Shown: positions 26,636 to 35,514, counted from the first letter of the stretch. The stretch is 64,000 bases of DNA from Silvanigrella aquatica (GCF_001907975.1 NZ_CP017834.1:451016-515015), one strand, 5' to 3'. Notes: generated from the letters alone by a model not told the origin. Numbers and translations are program-made.

Positions 26636-28558
26636 CTAATCTATTGAAACAATTTGAATTTCAGTAGCAAGCTTTTTTAAGCGTTGGATATGATCTTTTT
26701 CAAGCAAGGCCTTCTCTTTTTGGAGAAAGTCTAAATTTTTTTCTTGGGTATGAATTTCAGATAGAGATACGGATTTTCCTAAAGAGCTTTGCGAAACTTC
26801 GCCTTTATCAGGATAGCTTTGCGCTGTATTATACTTTTGGAAGCTCTGCATAATATTTTTTTGTGCATGGGAAATCTTGCCTGAAGTAGGAGATTTCTTT
26901 TGTAAAATATTTTGTGGATTTGCTGATTTATCCACTTTTTCATTATGATTTATGCCTTTTAAGGAGGGTTTGGGTGTATATTTACCTATAAAATCTGCAT
27001 TTTGAAATTGAATTTCATAAATGCTTTCCCAATATAATTCAATGTCTTTTTCATTAAATGATAAATAACTCTGGTTTTCTGGTGAGTCAGAAAATTGAAT
27101 TCTATTTTTGTCAAAATGCTCTACTTTGGCATAGCCGAGTCGTGCGGCCAGAGTTTTACTTTTTTGTTCCGTGAGTGCGACAAACTTTTTAAAGAAGCTC
27201 AAGTCAATTTGATGTGCATTTGTATTTATATTTTTGCTGGCTTGAATATCTGAAGCTGTCGTTATTACCTGTTTTTCTTGTATAGCTTGTGTTGTTGCTA
27301 TTTCAGGTTTTTTGGGGGGCAAGGGAGTGCTTATATTTCGATTTATCTGCGGAGCAGATATAGGATTATTTGAAATGAGGGAAATAATTTCCGATGCCGA
27401 AAGCCAGTCTGCTCTTGAAATGCAATCGATAATGATGATTTCAGCCCATGCTAATCCCGCATTTGTTCTAGCGATGTCTCGAACGGCATTGGCAAGAAGT
27501 CTAAATATTTCGCTGATAGCTGCAAGACTTAAATTTTGGCTAGATTGTTCTAAAAAGTCGTACTCTTTAGGTAAGAGTTGCGTCAGTTTGAGAGCTCTTT
27601 CTTTATGATTTAAGCTTTTTATGATCATTGTGTTTCTAAAAAGCTGTGAAATATTGTCAAGTAGCGTAGCAATATCTAAGCTTGCTAAATCAGCTTGTTT
27701 GGTTAATTCGAGGGCTTCACCTGTATTTTTTTGGCAAATGGCTGAGAATATTTTTTCTGCTATTTCTTCGCCTTGAACACACAGCCCTTTTTTAGTTTGC
27801 TCTACGGAGATATAAGAATGGTTGCAAATAGCAATAATTTGTTCCATGAGGCTTAAAGAGTCGCGTATGGAGCCTTTTGCTTCGCGGGCAATTAAGGTGA
27901 TGGCATCATCCTCAAAACCTATTTTTTCATTATTCAAGATATTCTTTAAATGTTGTTCAATGACATGTGTTTCAATTTTTTTGAATGAAAATATCATGCA
28001 ACGAGAACGTACTGTTATAGGAACTTTATGTAATTCCGTAGTTGCTAAAATAAACACAACCTGCGGAGGGGGTTCTTCTAAAGTTTTTAACAGAGCATTG
28101 AAAGCTCCTGCGCTGAGCATATGAACTTCATCAATAATAAAAATTTTATAGCGTGCCGAGTTGGGAAAGAATCGTGTGGCTTCGCGTAGTTCACGGATAT
28201 TGTCGACGCCTGTGTGTGACGCTCCATCAATTTCAAGAATGTCATCATGAGCGCAAGCTGTAATTTGAGTACAGTGAACGCATGTTTGGCAAGGTGTAAT
28301 TGTAGGGCCTTGTGCACAGCAAAGTGATTTTGCCAGAATACGAGCGCTTGATGTTTTTCCTGTTCCTCTCGTTCCTGTAAATAAAAAAGCATGAGGTATT
28401 TTATTATGCGACAGCATTTTTTCAATAGAATTTGACACAACCTCTTGTCCTACAAGGCTTGAAAAGCTTTGGGGGCGTGTTCGTCTTGCAAGAACAATAT
28501 AATTTTGCTCATTATTATCTGTAAGTTGATTCCGTTTCAAATTGATGTCTGTAGGCAT
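26636..28558 (-). CDS. dnaX: DNA polymerase III subunit gamma/tau
   Basis: About 640 residues from ATG 28558; the frame extends to 28636 but the extra 26 residues do not resemble the family. The AAA+ clamp-loader core starts with VLARRTRPQSFSSLVGQE, then Walker A TGTRGTGKTSSARI, the zinc knuckle CCAQGP..CQTCVHC, Walker B FIIDEVHML, and sensor motifs ATTELHKVP and KGSIRDSLSLMEQ. The C-terminal half is lower-complexity tau sequence, so the full-length tau form is encoded. It loads the sliding clamp at the replication fork. No clear ribosome site is seen at either candidate start. Confidence 0.95.
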   Translation of the reverse strand: MPTDINLKRNQLTDNNEQNYIVLARRTRPQSFSSLVGQEVVSNSIEKMLSHNKIPHAFLFTGTRGTGKTSSARILAKSLCCAQGPTITPCQTCVHCTQITACAHDDILEIDGASHTGVDNIRELREATRFFPNSARYKIFIIDEVHMLSAGAFNALLKTLEEPPPQVVFILATTELHKVPITVRSRCMIFSFKKIETHVIEQHLKNILNNEKIGFEDDAITLIAREAKGSIRDSLSLMEQIIAICNHSYISVEQTKKGLCVQGEEIAEKIFSAICQKNTGEALELTKQADLASLDIATLLDNISQLFRNTMIIKSLNHKERALKLTQLLPKEYDFLEQSSQNLSLAAISEIFRLLANAVRDIARTNAGLAWAEIIIIDCISRADWLSASEIISLISNNPISAPQINRNISTPLPPKKPEIATTQAIQEKQVITTASDIQASKNINTNAHQIDLSFFKKFVALTEQKSKTLAARLGYAKVEHFDKNRIQFSDSPENQSYLSFNEKDIELYWESIYEIQFQNADFIGKYTPKPSLKGINHNEKVDKSANPQNILQKKSPTSGKISHAQKNIMQSFQKYNTAQSYPDKGEVSQSSLGKSVSLSEIHTQEKNLDFLQKEKALLEKDHIQRLKKLATEIQIVSID

Positions 28559-28636
28559 ACTTTGGGTACCAAGTGAAAATTTAAAAACAGGGCATAAATG
28601 GGGATATGTGGCAGAGCCATAAAGCCATTCCTTCAT

Positions 28637-29106
28637 TTACAAGAAAGGGATAAGCCCCAATTGTTCATCAGTATGTGTGCTTGAAATCTAAAAATCAAGA
28701 AAGAGAGAGGGGCAATAATACTTTTTGCTTAAAATGGATTCGGTGTAATTAAAACAGTCAATAAGGAGGAGTATGGGTCAAAGTTTTCCAATCTATCCTC
28801 AGGCAAGGAACTATTGAGCTTTGAATGAAAGGTAACAATTCAAATTCTAGAAAAAACAAAATCACTTAATGGTAATCTATTTATAATTAATTAACATAAA
28901 ATATTATCATTTTAAAATTAATTTTATATAAATAATAATTATAAAAAAATAAAACAACTGAAATAAATATTAGATTTGTTTGAGCAATCAGATTTTTATA
29001 GTAATTTAAAATTGAAGTCTAATAAAACAAAAATTTTTATATATTAGATAGATCGATAGAGGCTATTGATTTTTTTAAATTGCTAGGTACAAAGGATTGT
29101 TTTATA
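28637..29106. other. Intergenic region between dnaX and the Zorya-like operon
   Basis: No full gene is visible. The dnaX-proximal part has ordinary composition; from about 28860 it becomes extremely AT-rich up to the first Zorya gene. This boundary may mark the left edge of the inserted defence operon. A 14-codon frame with a near-perfect ribosome site lies at 28773-28817 (listed separately). Confidence 0.5.
28773..28817 (+). pseudogene. Short frame with a strong ribosome site, possible truncated gene start
   Basis: ATG 28773 is preceded by AAGGAGGAGT, the best ribosome-binding site in this part of the window, yet the frame stops after 14 codons (MGQSFPIYPQARNY). It could be the 5' end of a gene cut off when the defence operon arrived, or a true leader peptide. 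There is no homology evidence for either. Confidence 0.3.
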
Positions 29107-30510
29107 GTGAAAAAGAATTCAGTGATTAAGTTTTATAAATATATAATATTTTTCATTCCTATTATTGTTTTTTTGATAGCGTTAAAGCTAAATATTGACA
29201 TATATATTAATATTCATTTTGTATTAACTCTTATTGCAGTTGAATTAATTATAGTTAAATTTTTTGAATTTAGAAATAACTTTGATAATTTTACAGAATC
29301 ACATGCTCCAGAGGTATTAACTACAATTGGAATTGCAGGGTGTTTTATTGGTTTAATTATCGGTTTTTTTCCTATTGCAAAGATGTCGCTTTTAGAAAAT
29401 GAAAATGCAGATATTTTTTCTAAAATTCCGGCTATTATTTCAAGCGTGACTCTGTCCTTTATATCATCGGCAATAGGAATTATTTTCTCTTTATTAATTA
29501 AATTTCAGCATAAAAAAATTAGCGATAGAAAGAAATTAAACTCTGAAAAAAATAAGTTAGAAATTCTAATTGAAGAAATTCAGTTACTAAATAAAAATAT
29601 ATTGTATTCAAGTAATTATTCATTAATTGAAGAATTTAAAAGTTTTCGCAAAGAAAAAAATGAACAATCTGCAGATTTAAAAAAGATGATTGAAATTAAA
29701 ATAGATCAATTAATTGAAAATTTTAAAATTTTTTCCAATCATTTAGTTGAGAATAATATAAATGCAATAGTGAAAGCATTGAATGAAGTAGTGAAAGATT
29801 TTAATTCAAAAATCACAGGGCAATTTGGTGAGAATTTTAAAGAACTCAATTATGCAGTTAAAGATTTGGTTGTTTGGCAAAATCAATATAAAGATGAGCT
29901 TGCAATAATGAGGTTATCTCAGCAACAAGCAGTTGAAGATTTATCAAATGCTGCAAAAAGTCTTACAGATATTGTAAGTAATACAAAAATATTAAGCCAA
30001 ATTTCAAATGAATTTCAAGCAATGATTGTTCAATTAAAAGCAAATTTTGATGGTACTTCAGAATCTCAAAAAAATTTCTATGAAATTCTTACATCTATGA
30101 AAAATGTAATTCCTGGATTTACTAAAAATACCAACGATTTAATATTTGACCTTGATTTAAATGTCAAGCAATTATTTGCTAATATAGAGTCCCATGAAAA
30201 GAATTTAGTTTTAAATTTACAAAAAAATCAAACCGAAATGAAAGATATTTTAATTGAATCGATAAAGGCAAATAATCAAGAAATATCATCTCTTATTAAA
30301 ATTGTTTCAGAAGATATGTCTGATAAGGTTAAAATTCTTGATGCAGCTTTAGAAGCTGAATTAAATAAATCACTAGAATCGCTTGGAAGGGTATTAGGTG
30401 CATTATCGGAAAAATTTACTACCGATTATTCAGATATTACCGATAAATTCAAGAATTTTTTAAATGCAATTCAAGAGTTTAAGCCTGAAATTATGAATAG
30501 GGTAAATTGA
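29107..30510 (+). CDS. zorA: ZorA-like motor protein of a Zorya anti-phage system
   Basis: 467 residues from GTG 29107, preceded by AAAGGA about 10 bases away; the frame extends nine codons further to TTG 29080. Four hydrophobic segments lie in the first ~145 residues (IIFFIPIIVFLIAL, FVLTLIAVELIIV, TTIGIAGCFIGLIIGFF and AIISSVTLSFISSAIGIIFSLLI). The last two resemble the MotA/TolQ/ExbB core. The rest is a long, mostly helical cytoplasmic tail with coiled-coil character. MotA-like N-terminus plus long tail is the ZorA architecture, and the next two genes fit ZorB and ZorE. In known Zorya, ZorA forms a proton-driven motor ring that senses phage entry at the envelope. Confidence 0.8.
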   Translation: MKKNSVIKFYKYIIFFIPIIVFLIALKLNIDIYINIHFVLTLIAVELIIVKFFEFRNNFDNFTESHAPEVLTTIGIAGCFIGLIIGFFPIAKMSLLENENADIFSKIPAIISSVTLSFISSAIGIIFSLLIKFQHKKISDRKKLNSEKNKLEILIEEIQLLNKNILYSSNYSLIEEFKSFRKEKNEQSADLKKMIEIKIDQLIENFKIFSNHLVENNINAIVKALNEVVKDFNSKITGQFGENFKELNYAVKDLVVWQNQYKDELAIMRLSQQQAVEDLSNAAKSLTDIVSNTKILSQISNEFQAMIVQLKANFDGTSESQKNFYEILTSMKNVIPGFTKNTNDLIFDLDLNVKQLFANIESHEKNLVLNLQKNQTEMKDILIESIKANNQEISSLIKIVSEDMSDKVKILDAALEAELNKSLESLGRVLGALSEKFTTDYSDITDKFKNFLNAIQEFKPEIMNRVN

Positions 30511-30512
30511 AA

Positions 30513-31259
30513 ATGTTTTATGAACAAAATTCGGGATCAAAACAATCTCATTGGATTCCGCTGAGTGATATGATGACTGGTTTAATGTGCGTATTTTTAT
30601 TAATTTCTTTAATATGTATAATTGAACTTCAGTCTAGAGCGAAAGTTGCAATACAACTTGCCCAAGATTTTCAAGGTGCTAGAACAGATTTAGCGAACGA
30701 TTTTAATAAGAATTTTGCTAATGAATCTTCTAAATATGGTGGAATATATTTAGGAAATACAGATTTTAGATTTACAGGAAATACTTTTTTGACGGGTAGC
30801 TATGAATTAAATGAGTCATTTAAGCATTATTTAAATAATTTTTTTCCAAAATATCTTTCTATTTTATTAAAAGAACAATTTAAAAAATATATAATTGAAA
30901 TTCGAATTGAAGGGCACACTTCTCCTTATTGGACAGATGCAAAAAGTGAATTAGATGCTTATATAAAGAATATGGCACTTTCACAAGCTCGAGCAAGAGC
31001 AACTTTGGAATATATACTTAACATTGATAGTCCTATAATTAAAGATAAAAAAAATTTTTCTTGGCTCAAAGAAAAATTAACTGCAAATGGTCTTTCTTCT
31101 TCGCGTCCATTAAAAAAAATTAATACAAATAATATTGACTACTCAGCTTCTCAGAGGGTTGAGTTTAAAACATTATTACTTCCTGATCCTAAAATTGCTT
31201 GTAAACTTGAAAGTTTTTCAAAAAATCAGAATTTAAATTGTTTGGAAAAAATTAAATGA
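30513..31259 (+). CDS. zorB: ZorB-like OmpA/MotB-domain protein of a Zorya anti-phage system
   Basis: 248 residues from ATG 30513, three bases past the zorA stop (an in-frame TTG at 30507 overlaps that stop). A single membrane helix (MMTGLMCVFLLISLICII) follows WIPLSD, whose Asp19 is in the position of the ion-carrying Asp of MotB and ZorB. The C-terminal OmpA-like peptidoglycan-binding domain shows IEIRIEGHTSP, SQARARATLEYI and SASQRVEFK. It anchors the motor to the cell wall. It overlaps the next gene through ATGA, so all three are one translational unit. Confidence 0.82.
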   Translation: MFYEQNSGSKQSHWIPLSDMMTGLMCVFLLISLICIIELQSRAKVAIQLAQDFQGARTDLANDFNKNFANESSKYGGIYLGNTDFRFTGNTFLTGSYELNESFKHYLNNFFPKYLSILLKEQFKKYIIEIRIEGHTSPYWTDAKSELDAYIKNMALSQARARATLEYILNIDSPIIKDKKNFSWLKEKLTANGLSSSRPLKKINTNNIDYSASQRVEFKTLLLPDPKIACKLESFSKNQNLNCLEKIK

Positions 31260-32077
31260 AATTAATTAATTTTTTAGAATTTGAACCATTGGTTAAAAAT
31301 TGTCATAATATGAAAGCAGTTATTGGCGAGAAATTTAAATCTGATTTAGAAAATAAATTTTCTTTGAACTTAAATTTTCTAAATAAAGACTCTATAGATA
31401 ATTTAATTATTCTTAAAAATTTTGATAATATTTTTAAGAATGATGATAATACTTTGCTTTTTGGTAAAAATAAAAGGGTTGTTTTATATATAAGAGAATT
31501 TATAAAAAAAGATAATTATTCTTATCCTAAGTATCATATTTCTGAATGTGATATTATAAAGAAATTTCGTTATCAGAATAAGTCAAATAGGTTTGTTATA
31601 CACACAAAAGATGATAATAATTTTCATATTAATGAAATTGAAAATAATATTCCTAAAGCTATAATTGTTAAATTAAATGTTTGTACTTACTGTCTCAAAA
31701 ATATTAATTGGAATGAAAAAGAGTTTACTCTTAAAAAGTTTTTTGAGAAATATCCTAGAAATTTGGTAAAAAATACTCCAGAGTTTACTTCTGATACAGC
31801 TGCTTTAAATTATTACTCATCGTACTGGAACGAAATAAGCAGAAAAACAAAAGAGGCAAATAATTTTAAATGTGAAGAATGCGGAATTTATTTAGGGGCA
31901 AAAGAAAGCTTAAATTTTTTACATGTTCATCATGTCAATGGTGATAGAAGCGATAATAGAACGAAAAATCTTCAAACTCTATGCTATGAATGTCACTCTA
32001 ATAAGCCTAACCATGAGCATATGAAAAAGGATAATCAATTTGTTCGATTCCAAAAATTAAAAAGTAGTTTTTTTTAA
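31256..32077 (+). CDS. zorE: ZorE-like HNH endonuclease of a Zorya type II-like system
   Basis: A 273-residue protein whose last third is a zinc-containing HNH nuclease. C-x2-C is in CEECGIY near 206, the His pair and Asn are in VHHVNGDRSDNRTKNLQ near 223-235, and the second C-x2-C is in CYECHS near 243. The N-terminal two thirds are unfamiliar, with another Cys pair (CTYC) near 142. In Zorya type II the ZorAB motor is followed by the single HNH effector ZorE, instead of ZorC/ZorD of type I, and this operon has exactly that form. The effector presumably cuts phage DNA when activated. Naming rests on architecture and order; no alignment was made. Confidence 0.8.
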   Translation: MKLINFLEFEPLVKNCHNMKAVIGEKFKSDLENKFSLNLNFLNKDSIDNLIILKNFDNIFKNDDNTLLFGKNKRVVLYIREFIKKDNYSYPKYHISECDIIKKFRYQNKSNRFVIHTKDDNNFHINEIENNIPKAIIVKLNVCTYCLKNINWNEKEFTLKKFFEKYPRNLVKNTPEFTSDTAALNYYSSYWNEISRKTKEANNFKCEECGIYLGAKESLNFLHVHHVNGDRSDNRTKNLQTLCYECHSNKPNHEHMKKDNQFVRFQKLKSSFF

Positions 32078-32108
32078 TGATATGACTAATAAAAAGTCTA
32101 CCCGGCAA

Positions 32109-32240
32109 AAAAAAAACAACCATGAGGGGTGGTTGCAAGCTGATCTTACCTATCCTTATAAACACCGTTGCTGCCTTCCGACTCTGGCGGATTCATTAAA
32201 AGGATACTAAGGGCATACAACCACCTCTCATGGTTGCTTT
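32109..32240 (-). ncRNA. ffs: Signal recognition particle RNA (4.5S-type)
   Basis: On the minus strand the conserved apical core reads GAGTCGGAAGGCAGCA, corresponding to the GTCCGGAAGGAAGCAGC tetraloop and internal loop of bacterial SRP RNA. The flanks form a long closing stem: CAACCATGAGAGGTGGTTG near 32218-32236 pairs with the segment at 32117-32136. A run of T follows on the minus strand at 32107-32115, giving termination. Ends are approximate. The RNA binds Ffh for membrane targeting of nascent proteins. Confidence 0.9.
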
Positions 32241-32263
32241 GGGAAACAACAAAGAAAGACAGA

Positions 32264-32354
32264 TGGCGGAGAGAGAGGGATTCGAACCCTCGTTACGGTT
32301 TTAGCGTAAACACGATTTCCAATCGTGCTCCTTCAGCCACTCGGACACCTCTCC
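32264..32354 (-). tRNA. tRNA-Ser, anticodon GGA
   Basis: Minus-strand 91-nt tRNA with encoded CCA. The acceptor stem is GGAGAGG against TCTCTCC with discriminator G. The anticodon stem-loop CGATTGGAAATCG gives anticodon GGA (reads TCC and TCT). There is a long type II variable arm (TACGCTAAAACCGTA region) and the T-arm has GGTTCGAATCC. It stands just upstream of the SRP RNA on the same strand. tRNA genes are common insertion sites, which may bear on the neighbouring defence operon. Confidence 0.96.
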
Positions 32355-32422
32355 ACTGGAATCACTTCCGTACCTGACTGTTTAAAAAATTGCAAGCTTC
32401 TTTGCCCGAAAAAATAAACTTC

Positions 32423-32451
32423 TTGACCTTATTCAGAATTTGCACTATGTG
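32423..32451 (+). promoter_or_regulatory. Probable sigma-70 promoter for rplU
   Basis: TTGACC at 32423-32428 and TATGTG at 32446-32451 are separated by 17 bases, about 105 bases ahead of rplU and divergent from the tRNA-Ser gene. The -35 is near consensus; the -10 is moderate. Confidence 0.5.
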
Positions 32452-32510
32452 CTAGCTTCCGACTCGTGTTGAGCCGTGTTTATGGCGTGGTAGCGCTTAC
32501 CTAAAAACTA

Positions 32511-32533
32511 AGTGGCACAATCATTGTGGCACT
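32511..32533. promoter_or_regulatory. Near-perfect 23-bp inverted repeat in the rplU leader
   Basis: AGTGGCACAAT and ATTGTGGCACT flank a single central C and are inverted copies apart from one G/G mismatch. It lies between the promoter and the rplU start, 23 bases ahead of the GTG. The lack of a loop suggests a protein-binding operator more than an RNA hairpin, though both are possible. Confidence 0.4.
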
Positions 32534-32556
32534 AAAAGCGTATAAGGAAAATTGTT

Positions 32557-32880
32557 GTGAGTAGTAAAAACTATGCGGTAGTAAAGATTTTTGGCCGTCA
32601 ATACAAGGTATCTGAAGGGCAAAAAATCAAAGCTAACTTTATCGATGCTGATGTAGACACCACAATGTCTTTTTCAGAAGTTTTAATGATGAATAAAGGT
32701 GGAGAGCTTAAAATTGGCGAACCACAAGTGAACGGCGCTAAAGTAACAGCTAAGGTTGTTGCGCATGGTCGTGAAGATAAAATCCTTGTTTTCAAGTACC
32801 TTCGTAAAAACAAATCAAAGAAAATGCACGGCCACCGCCAAGATTTTACGACTTTGGCAATCACAAGCATTGAAGGTTAA
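32557..32880 (+). CDS. rplU: 50S ribosomal protein L21
   Basis: 107 residues from GTG. YAVVKIFGRQYKVSEGQ at the N-terminus and KYLRKNKSKKMHGHRQDFT near the C-terminus are L21 signatures, and the length is typical. It binds 23S rRNA. It is the first gene of the usual rplU-rpmA-obg run, with the promoter listed above. Confidence 0.97.
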   Translation: MSSKNYAVVKIFGRQYKVSEGQKIKANFIDADVDTTMSFSEVLMMNKGGELKIGEPQVNGAKVTAKVVAHGREDKILVFKYLRKNKSKKMHGHRQDFTTLAITSIEG

Positions 32881-32975
32881 TTGTTCTTTTGTTGATAAAC
32901 TAAAGATATAATTAGATATTTTTCTTCTAACAAAAATCTCCTACACAGTGGGAGCTAAATTAAGGGATTTGTACA

Positions 32976-33242
32976 ATGGCAAGTAAAAAAGCCGGTGGTT
33001 CAACCAAAAACGGACGCGATAGCAATCCAAAATACCGTGGCGTTAAAGCTTATGGTGGAGAATCTGTAAGAGCAGGTAACATTATTGTTCGCCAAGTGGG
33101 AACAAAAATTCACCCTGGTTCCAATGTAGGTATGGGAAAAGACTACACTTTATTTGCAAAAATTGATGGTGAAGTTAAATTTGAGCACATTAACCGTGAG
33201 CGTCAATGTGTGAGCGTTTATCCAGTAGACGCAAAAGCGTAA
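32976..33242 (+). CDS. rpmA: 50S ribosomal protein L27
   Basis: 88 residues. The N-terminus [16 protein letters not shown] reaches toward the peptidyl-transferase centre in L27, and [15 protein letters not shown] is the family core. Its start has no N-terminal cleavable extension of the Firmicutes kind. It follows rplU by 95 bases. Confidence 0.97.
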   Translation: MASKKAGGSTKNGRDSNPKYRGVKAYGGESVRAGNIIVRQVGTKIHPGSNVGMGKDYTLFAKIDGEVKFEHINRERQCVSVYPVDAKA

Positions 33243-33288
33243 TTATTTACGTTTCTTAAAATTATTTTCTAATCCTTTTTGATAAAGG

Positions 33289-33334
33289 CCAAGGTGCGTT
33301 TATAGTTTCTATGCGCATCTTGGTTTTTGTTTTA
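33289..33334 (+). terminator. Rho-independent terminator after rpmA
   Basis: CCAAGGTGCG at 33289-33298 pairs with CGCATCTTGG at 33314-33323 (ten pairs including one G-U) around a 15-base loop and is followed by TTTTTGTTTT. It separates rplU-rpmA from obg, which then needs its own promoter or read-through. Confidence 0.8.
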
Positions 33335-33463
33335 TCTCCTTCCTTGATGTAAACAAGTTATTATTATTCTTAGCTTTTTTATATAAATGAGGGGTGCTGT
33401 GCAGAGGCCTTTCTACATTCACAATTTATGAATGCTTATTCTTATTCCCATGGTGGCTAAATT

Positions 33464-34510
33464 ATGAAGTTTATTGATACGGCTGAAATCAAAGTAAAAG
33501 CAGGAGACGGTGGGCTCGGAATGTCTCACTTCCGTCGTGAAAAATATGTACCCGCCGGAGGTCCCGATGGGGGCAATGGCGGTAGTGGGGGCGACATTTA
33601 CTTGGAGGCAACCAATGGCCTTTCCACATTACTCGATTTCAGATACCAGCGCTTTTATGAAGCAGAAACCGGCGGAAAAGGCGGCACAAATAATAAACAA
33701 GGACGTTCTGGTGATAACCTCACTCTTAAAGTTCCCTGTGGCACGGTCGCTTTTGATTGTGAATCTGGTGAAATTATTGGTGAAGTATTGTATGAAGGAC
33801 ATCGACTTCTTGTTGCCAAAGGGGGAAAAGGCGGAATAGGCAATACTCTTTTTGTAAACTCGCGCAACCAAGCTCCTACAAAAACAATTCCACCTGGAAT
33901 TGGAGAAAATCGTGCTATCCGTTTGGAACTCAAAATGATAGCAGATGTGGGCATTATTGGCAGTCCAAATGCAGGGAAGAGCACACTTATTACAGTGATT
34001 TCCGCAGCGCGTCCCAAGGTGGCAGATTATCCCTTTACCACTCTCGTTCCGACATTGGGTGTTGTGAGTCATAAAGAATCTACGCCCTTTGTTGTGGCAG
34101 ATGTGCCTGGTCTTATTCCTGGAGCGAGTCAAGGAAAAGGTTTGGGACACGATTTTTTACGCCACATTGAAAGAACCTCTGTCCTTATTCATCTAATTGA
34201 TGGTAGTCAAGACACAGCAGAGTCTATGATTTCTGATTATGACGGCATTCTGGAAGAATTGTCTTTATACGATAAAACTCTCCTACTGCGCCCTCGGATC
34301 ACAGTTGTTTCAAAGGTGGACTCCCTTGCAGGCGAAGAAATTGAGGGTCTGACAAATTTGGAAGCTCTAAATGGATTTCGAAATTATCTCAAACTTAAAA
34401 GAACTCCATTTCTTGAAATCAGTTCTGCATTCCGCGTAGGTATCACAGAGTTACTTGATAAAGTAATCGAACTTTTAAGTTTAAATAAAAATGGAGAAAT
34501 AAATCAGTGA
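33464..34510 (+). CDS. obg: Obg-family GTPase (CgtA)
   Basis: 348 residues. The Gly-rich Obg domain (GGPDGGNGGSGGDIY, GGKGGTNNKQGRSG, GGKGGIGNTLF) occupies residues 1-158. The G domain follows, with G1 GSPNAGKST, the switch YPFTTLVPTLG, G3 DVPGLIPGAS and a G4-like SKVD. The C-terminal Obg extension is essentially absent. It acts in late 50S assembly and stress control. The next gene overlaps its stop. Confidence 0.97.
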   Translation: MKFIDTAEIKVKAGDGGLGMSHFRREKYVPAGGPDGGNGGSGGDIYLEATNGLSTLLDFRYQRFYEAETGGKGGTNNKQGRSGDNLTLKVPCGTVAFDCESGEIIGEVLYEGHRLLVAKGGKGGIGNTLFVNSRNQAPTKTIPPGIGENRAIRLELKMIADVGIIGSPNAGKSTLITVISAARPKVADYPFTTLVPTLGVVSHKESTPFVVADVPGLIPGASQGKGLGHDFLRHIERTSVLIHLIDGSQDTAESMISDYDGILEELSLYDKTLLLRPRITVVSKVDSLAGEEIEGLTNLEALNGFRNYLKLKRTPFLEISSAFRVGITELLDKVIELLSLNKNGEINQ

Positions 34511-34992
34511 ACGCAAATACAATGAAAACAACAATTACTGTGGGCGATAAAGAGCTTTCCCATGAAGACCTTGCCATGCTTGCCATTGCGGTCGCTTTAG
34601 ATAAAAAAGCAGTTCGTCCTACTGCGATGGACTTAAGAAGTGTAGGCGCTTTTACAGAGCTTTTTTCTATTGTCAGCGCTTCTAACCCAAGACAAGTTTA
34701 TGCTGTGGCAGAAGCTATCAGACAATTCTTTAAAAGCCGCTTGGGTATTATGCCCGTCTCTGTTGATGGTCTTGAATCCTGCACTTGGGTTCTTATCGAT
34801 TATGGATTTTTATTTGTTCATGTTTTCCAAGAGCCCACTCGTGAATTATACCAACTCGAGCAGCTTTGGAGCAAAGCGCATATTATTCCTGTTTCTGAAG
34901 AAAAGTGCCAAGAATTATATCAAGAAGTTGTTGAAAATACGAATACCGTTCTTTCTGGAGAATCGGAATTTTCTCAAAACTCCATGGCGTGA
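34507..34992 (+). CDS. rsfS: Ribosome silencing factor RsfS
   Basis: 161 residues from GTG 34507 overlapping the obg stop. The core WVLIDYGFLFVHVFQEPTRELYQLEQLW is the diagnostic RsfS/DUF143 motif, preceded by DLRSVGAFTELFSI. It binds L14 and blocks subunit joining. The N-terminus is somewhat long; ATG 34522 is an alternative start. The order obg-rsfS-rlmH is widely conserved. Confidence 0.93.
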   Translation: MNANTMKTTITVGDKELSHEDLAMLAIAVALDKKAVRPTAMDLRSVGAFTELFSIVSASNPRQVYAVAEAIRQFFKSRLGIMPVSVDGLESCTWVLIDYGFLFVHVFQEPTRELYQLEQLWSKAHIIPVSEEKCQELYQEVVENTNTVLSGESEFSQNSMA

Positions 34993-35001
34993 TTTTCAAC
35001 A

Positions 35002-35514
35002 ATGCGCTATGTTGTTTTAACTCCTTGGAAAATCCCACAGCAGTCTCTGCTTTTTGATTATGTACAAGAATTTTTAGATCGCATCTCTAAGTACACGCCA
35101 ACGACTCATATTTATCCTTCCTCTTCTTTAGCGCAGGAAGATTTGGCTGCTTTTTATACAAAAGAGTTCAAAAAATTATCTGTGGAAAATCCTCTTTGCA
35201 TCGCATTTGATGAAAACGGAGCCGCTCAAAATAGCTTTGAGTTTGCAAAACGTCTCGATCAATTCGAACAAAAAGGTGAAAAAATGGTTATTTTTTGTTT
35301 AGGCGGAGCCTATGGTCTTCCGCGCGAAATAAAAGCTCTTGGGAGAATTCATCTTATTTCTCTTTCAAAAATGACTTTCCCTCATGAGCTCGCATTGGGT
35401 ATATTGCTCGAACAAATTTATAGAGCGCGCTGTATTTTAAGCAATCATCCCTATCATCATGGAGATATCTCCGCCTTGGCTCAGACATTTTCCAAAGAAA
35501 TTCGCCAAAAATAA
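35002..35514 (+). CDS. rlmH: 23S rRNA (pseudouridine-1915-N3) methyltransferase
   Basis: 170 residues. The SPOUT-fold blocks IFCLGGAYGLPREI (SAM-binding knot), LISLSKMTFPHELALGILLEQIYRA and the terminal NHPYHHG match RlmH. It starts nine bases after the rsfS stop, as in many genomes. Confidence 0.95.
   Translation: MRYVVLTPWKIPQQSLLFDYVQEFLDRISKYTPTTHIYPSSSLAQEDLAAFYTKEFKKLSVENPLCIAFDENGAAQNSFEFAKRLDQFEQKGEKMVIFCLGGAYGLPREIKALGRIHLISLSKMTFPHELALGILLEQIYRARCILSNHPYHHGDISALAQTFSKEIRQK

Noticed and set aside
29080-31259. Flagellar stator or Tol-Pal/ExbBD pair
   Set aside because: The long helical tail on the MotA-like protein and the overlapping HNH nuclease gene are not features of those systems.
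32168-32377. 69-codon plus-strand frame
   Set aside because: It overlaps the SRP RNA and tRNA-Ser genes, which explain the sequence.
33629-34150. Long minus-strand frames across obg
   Set aside because: They are antisense to a highly conserved GTPase gene and arise from its codon pattern.
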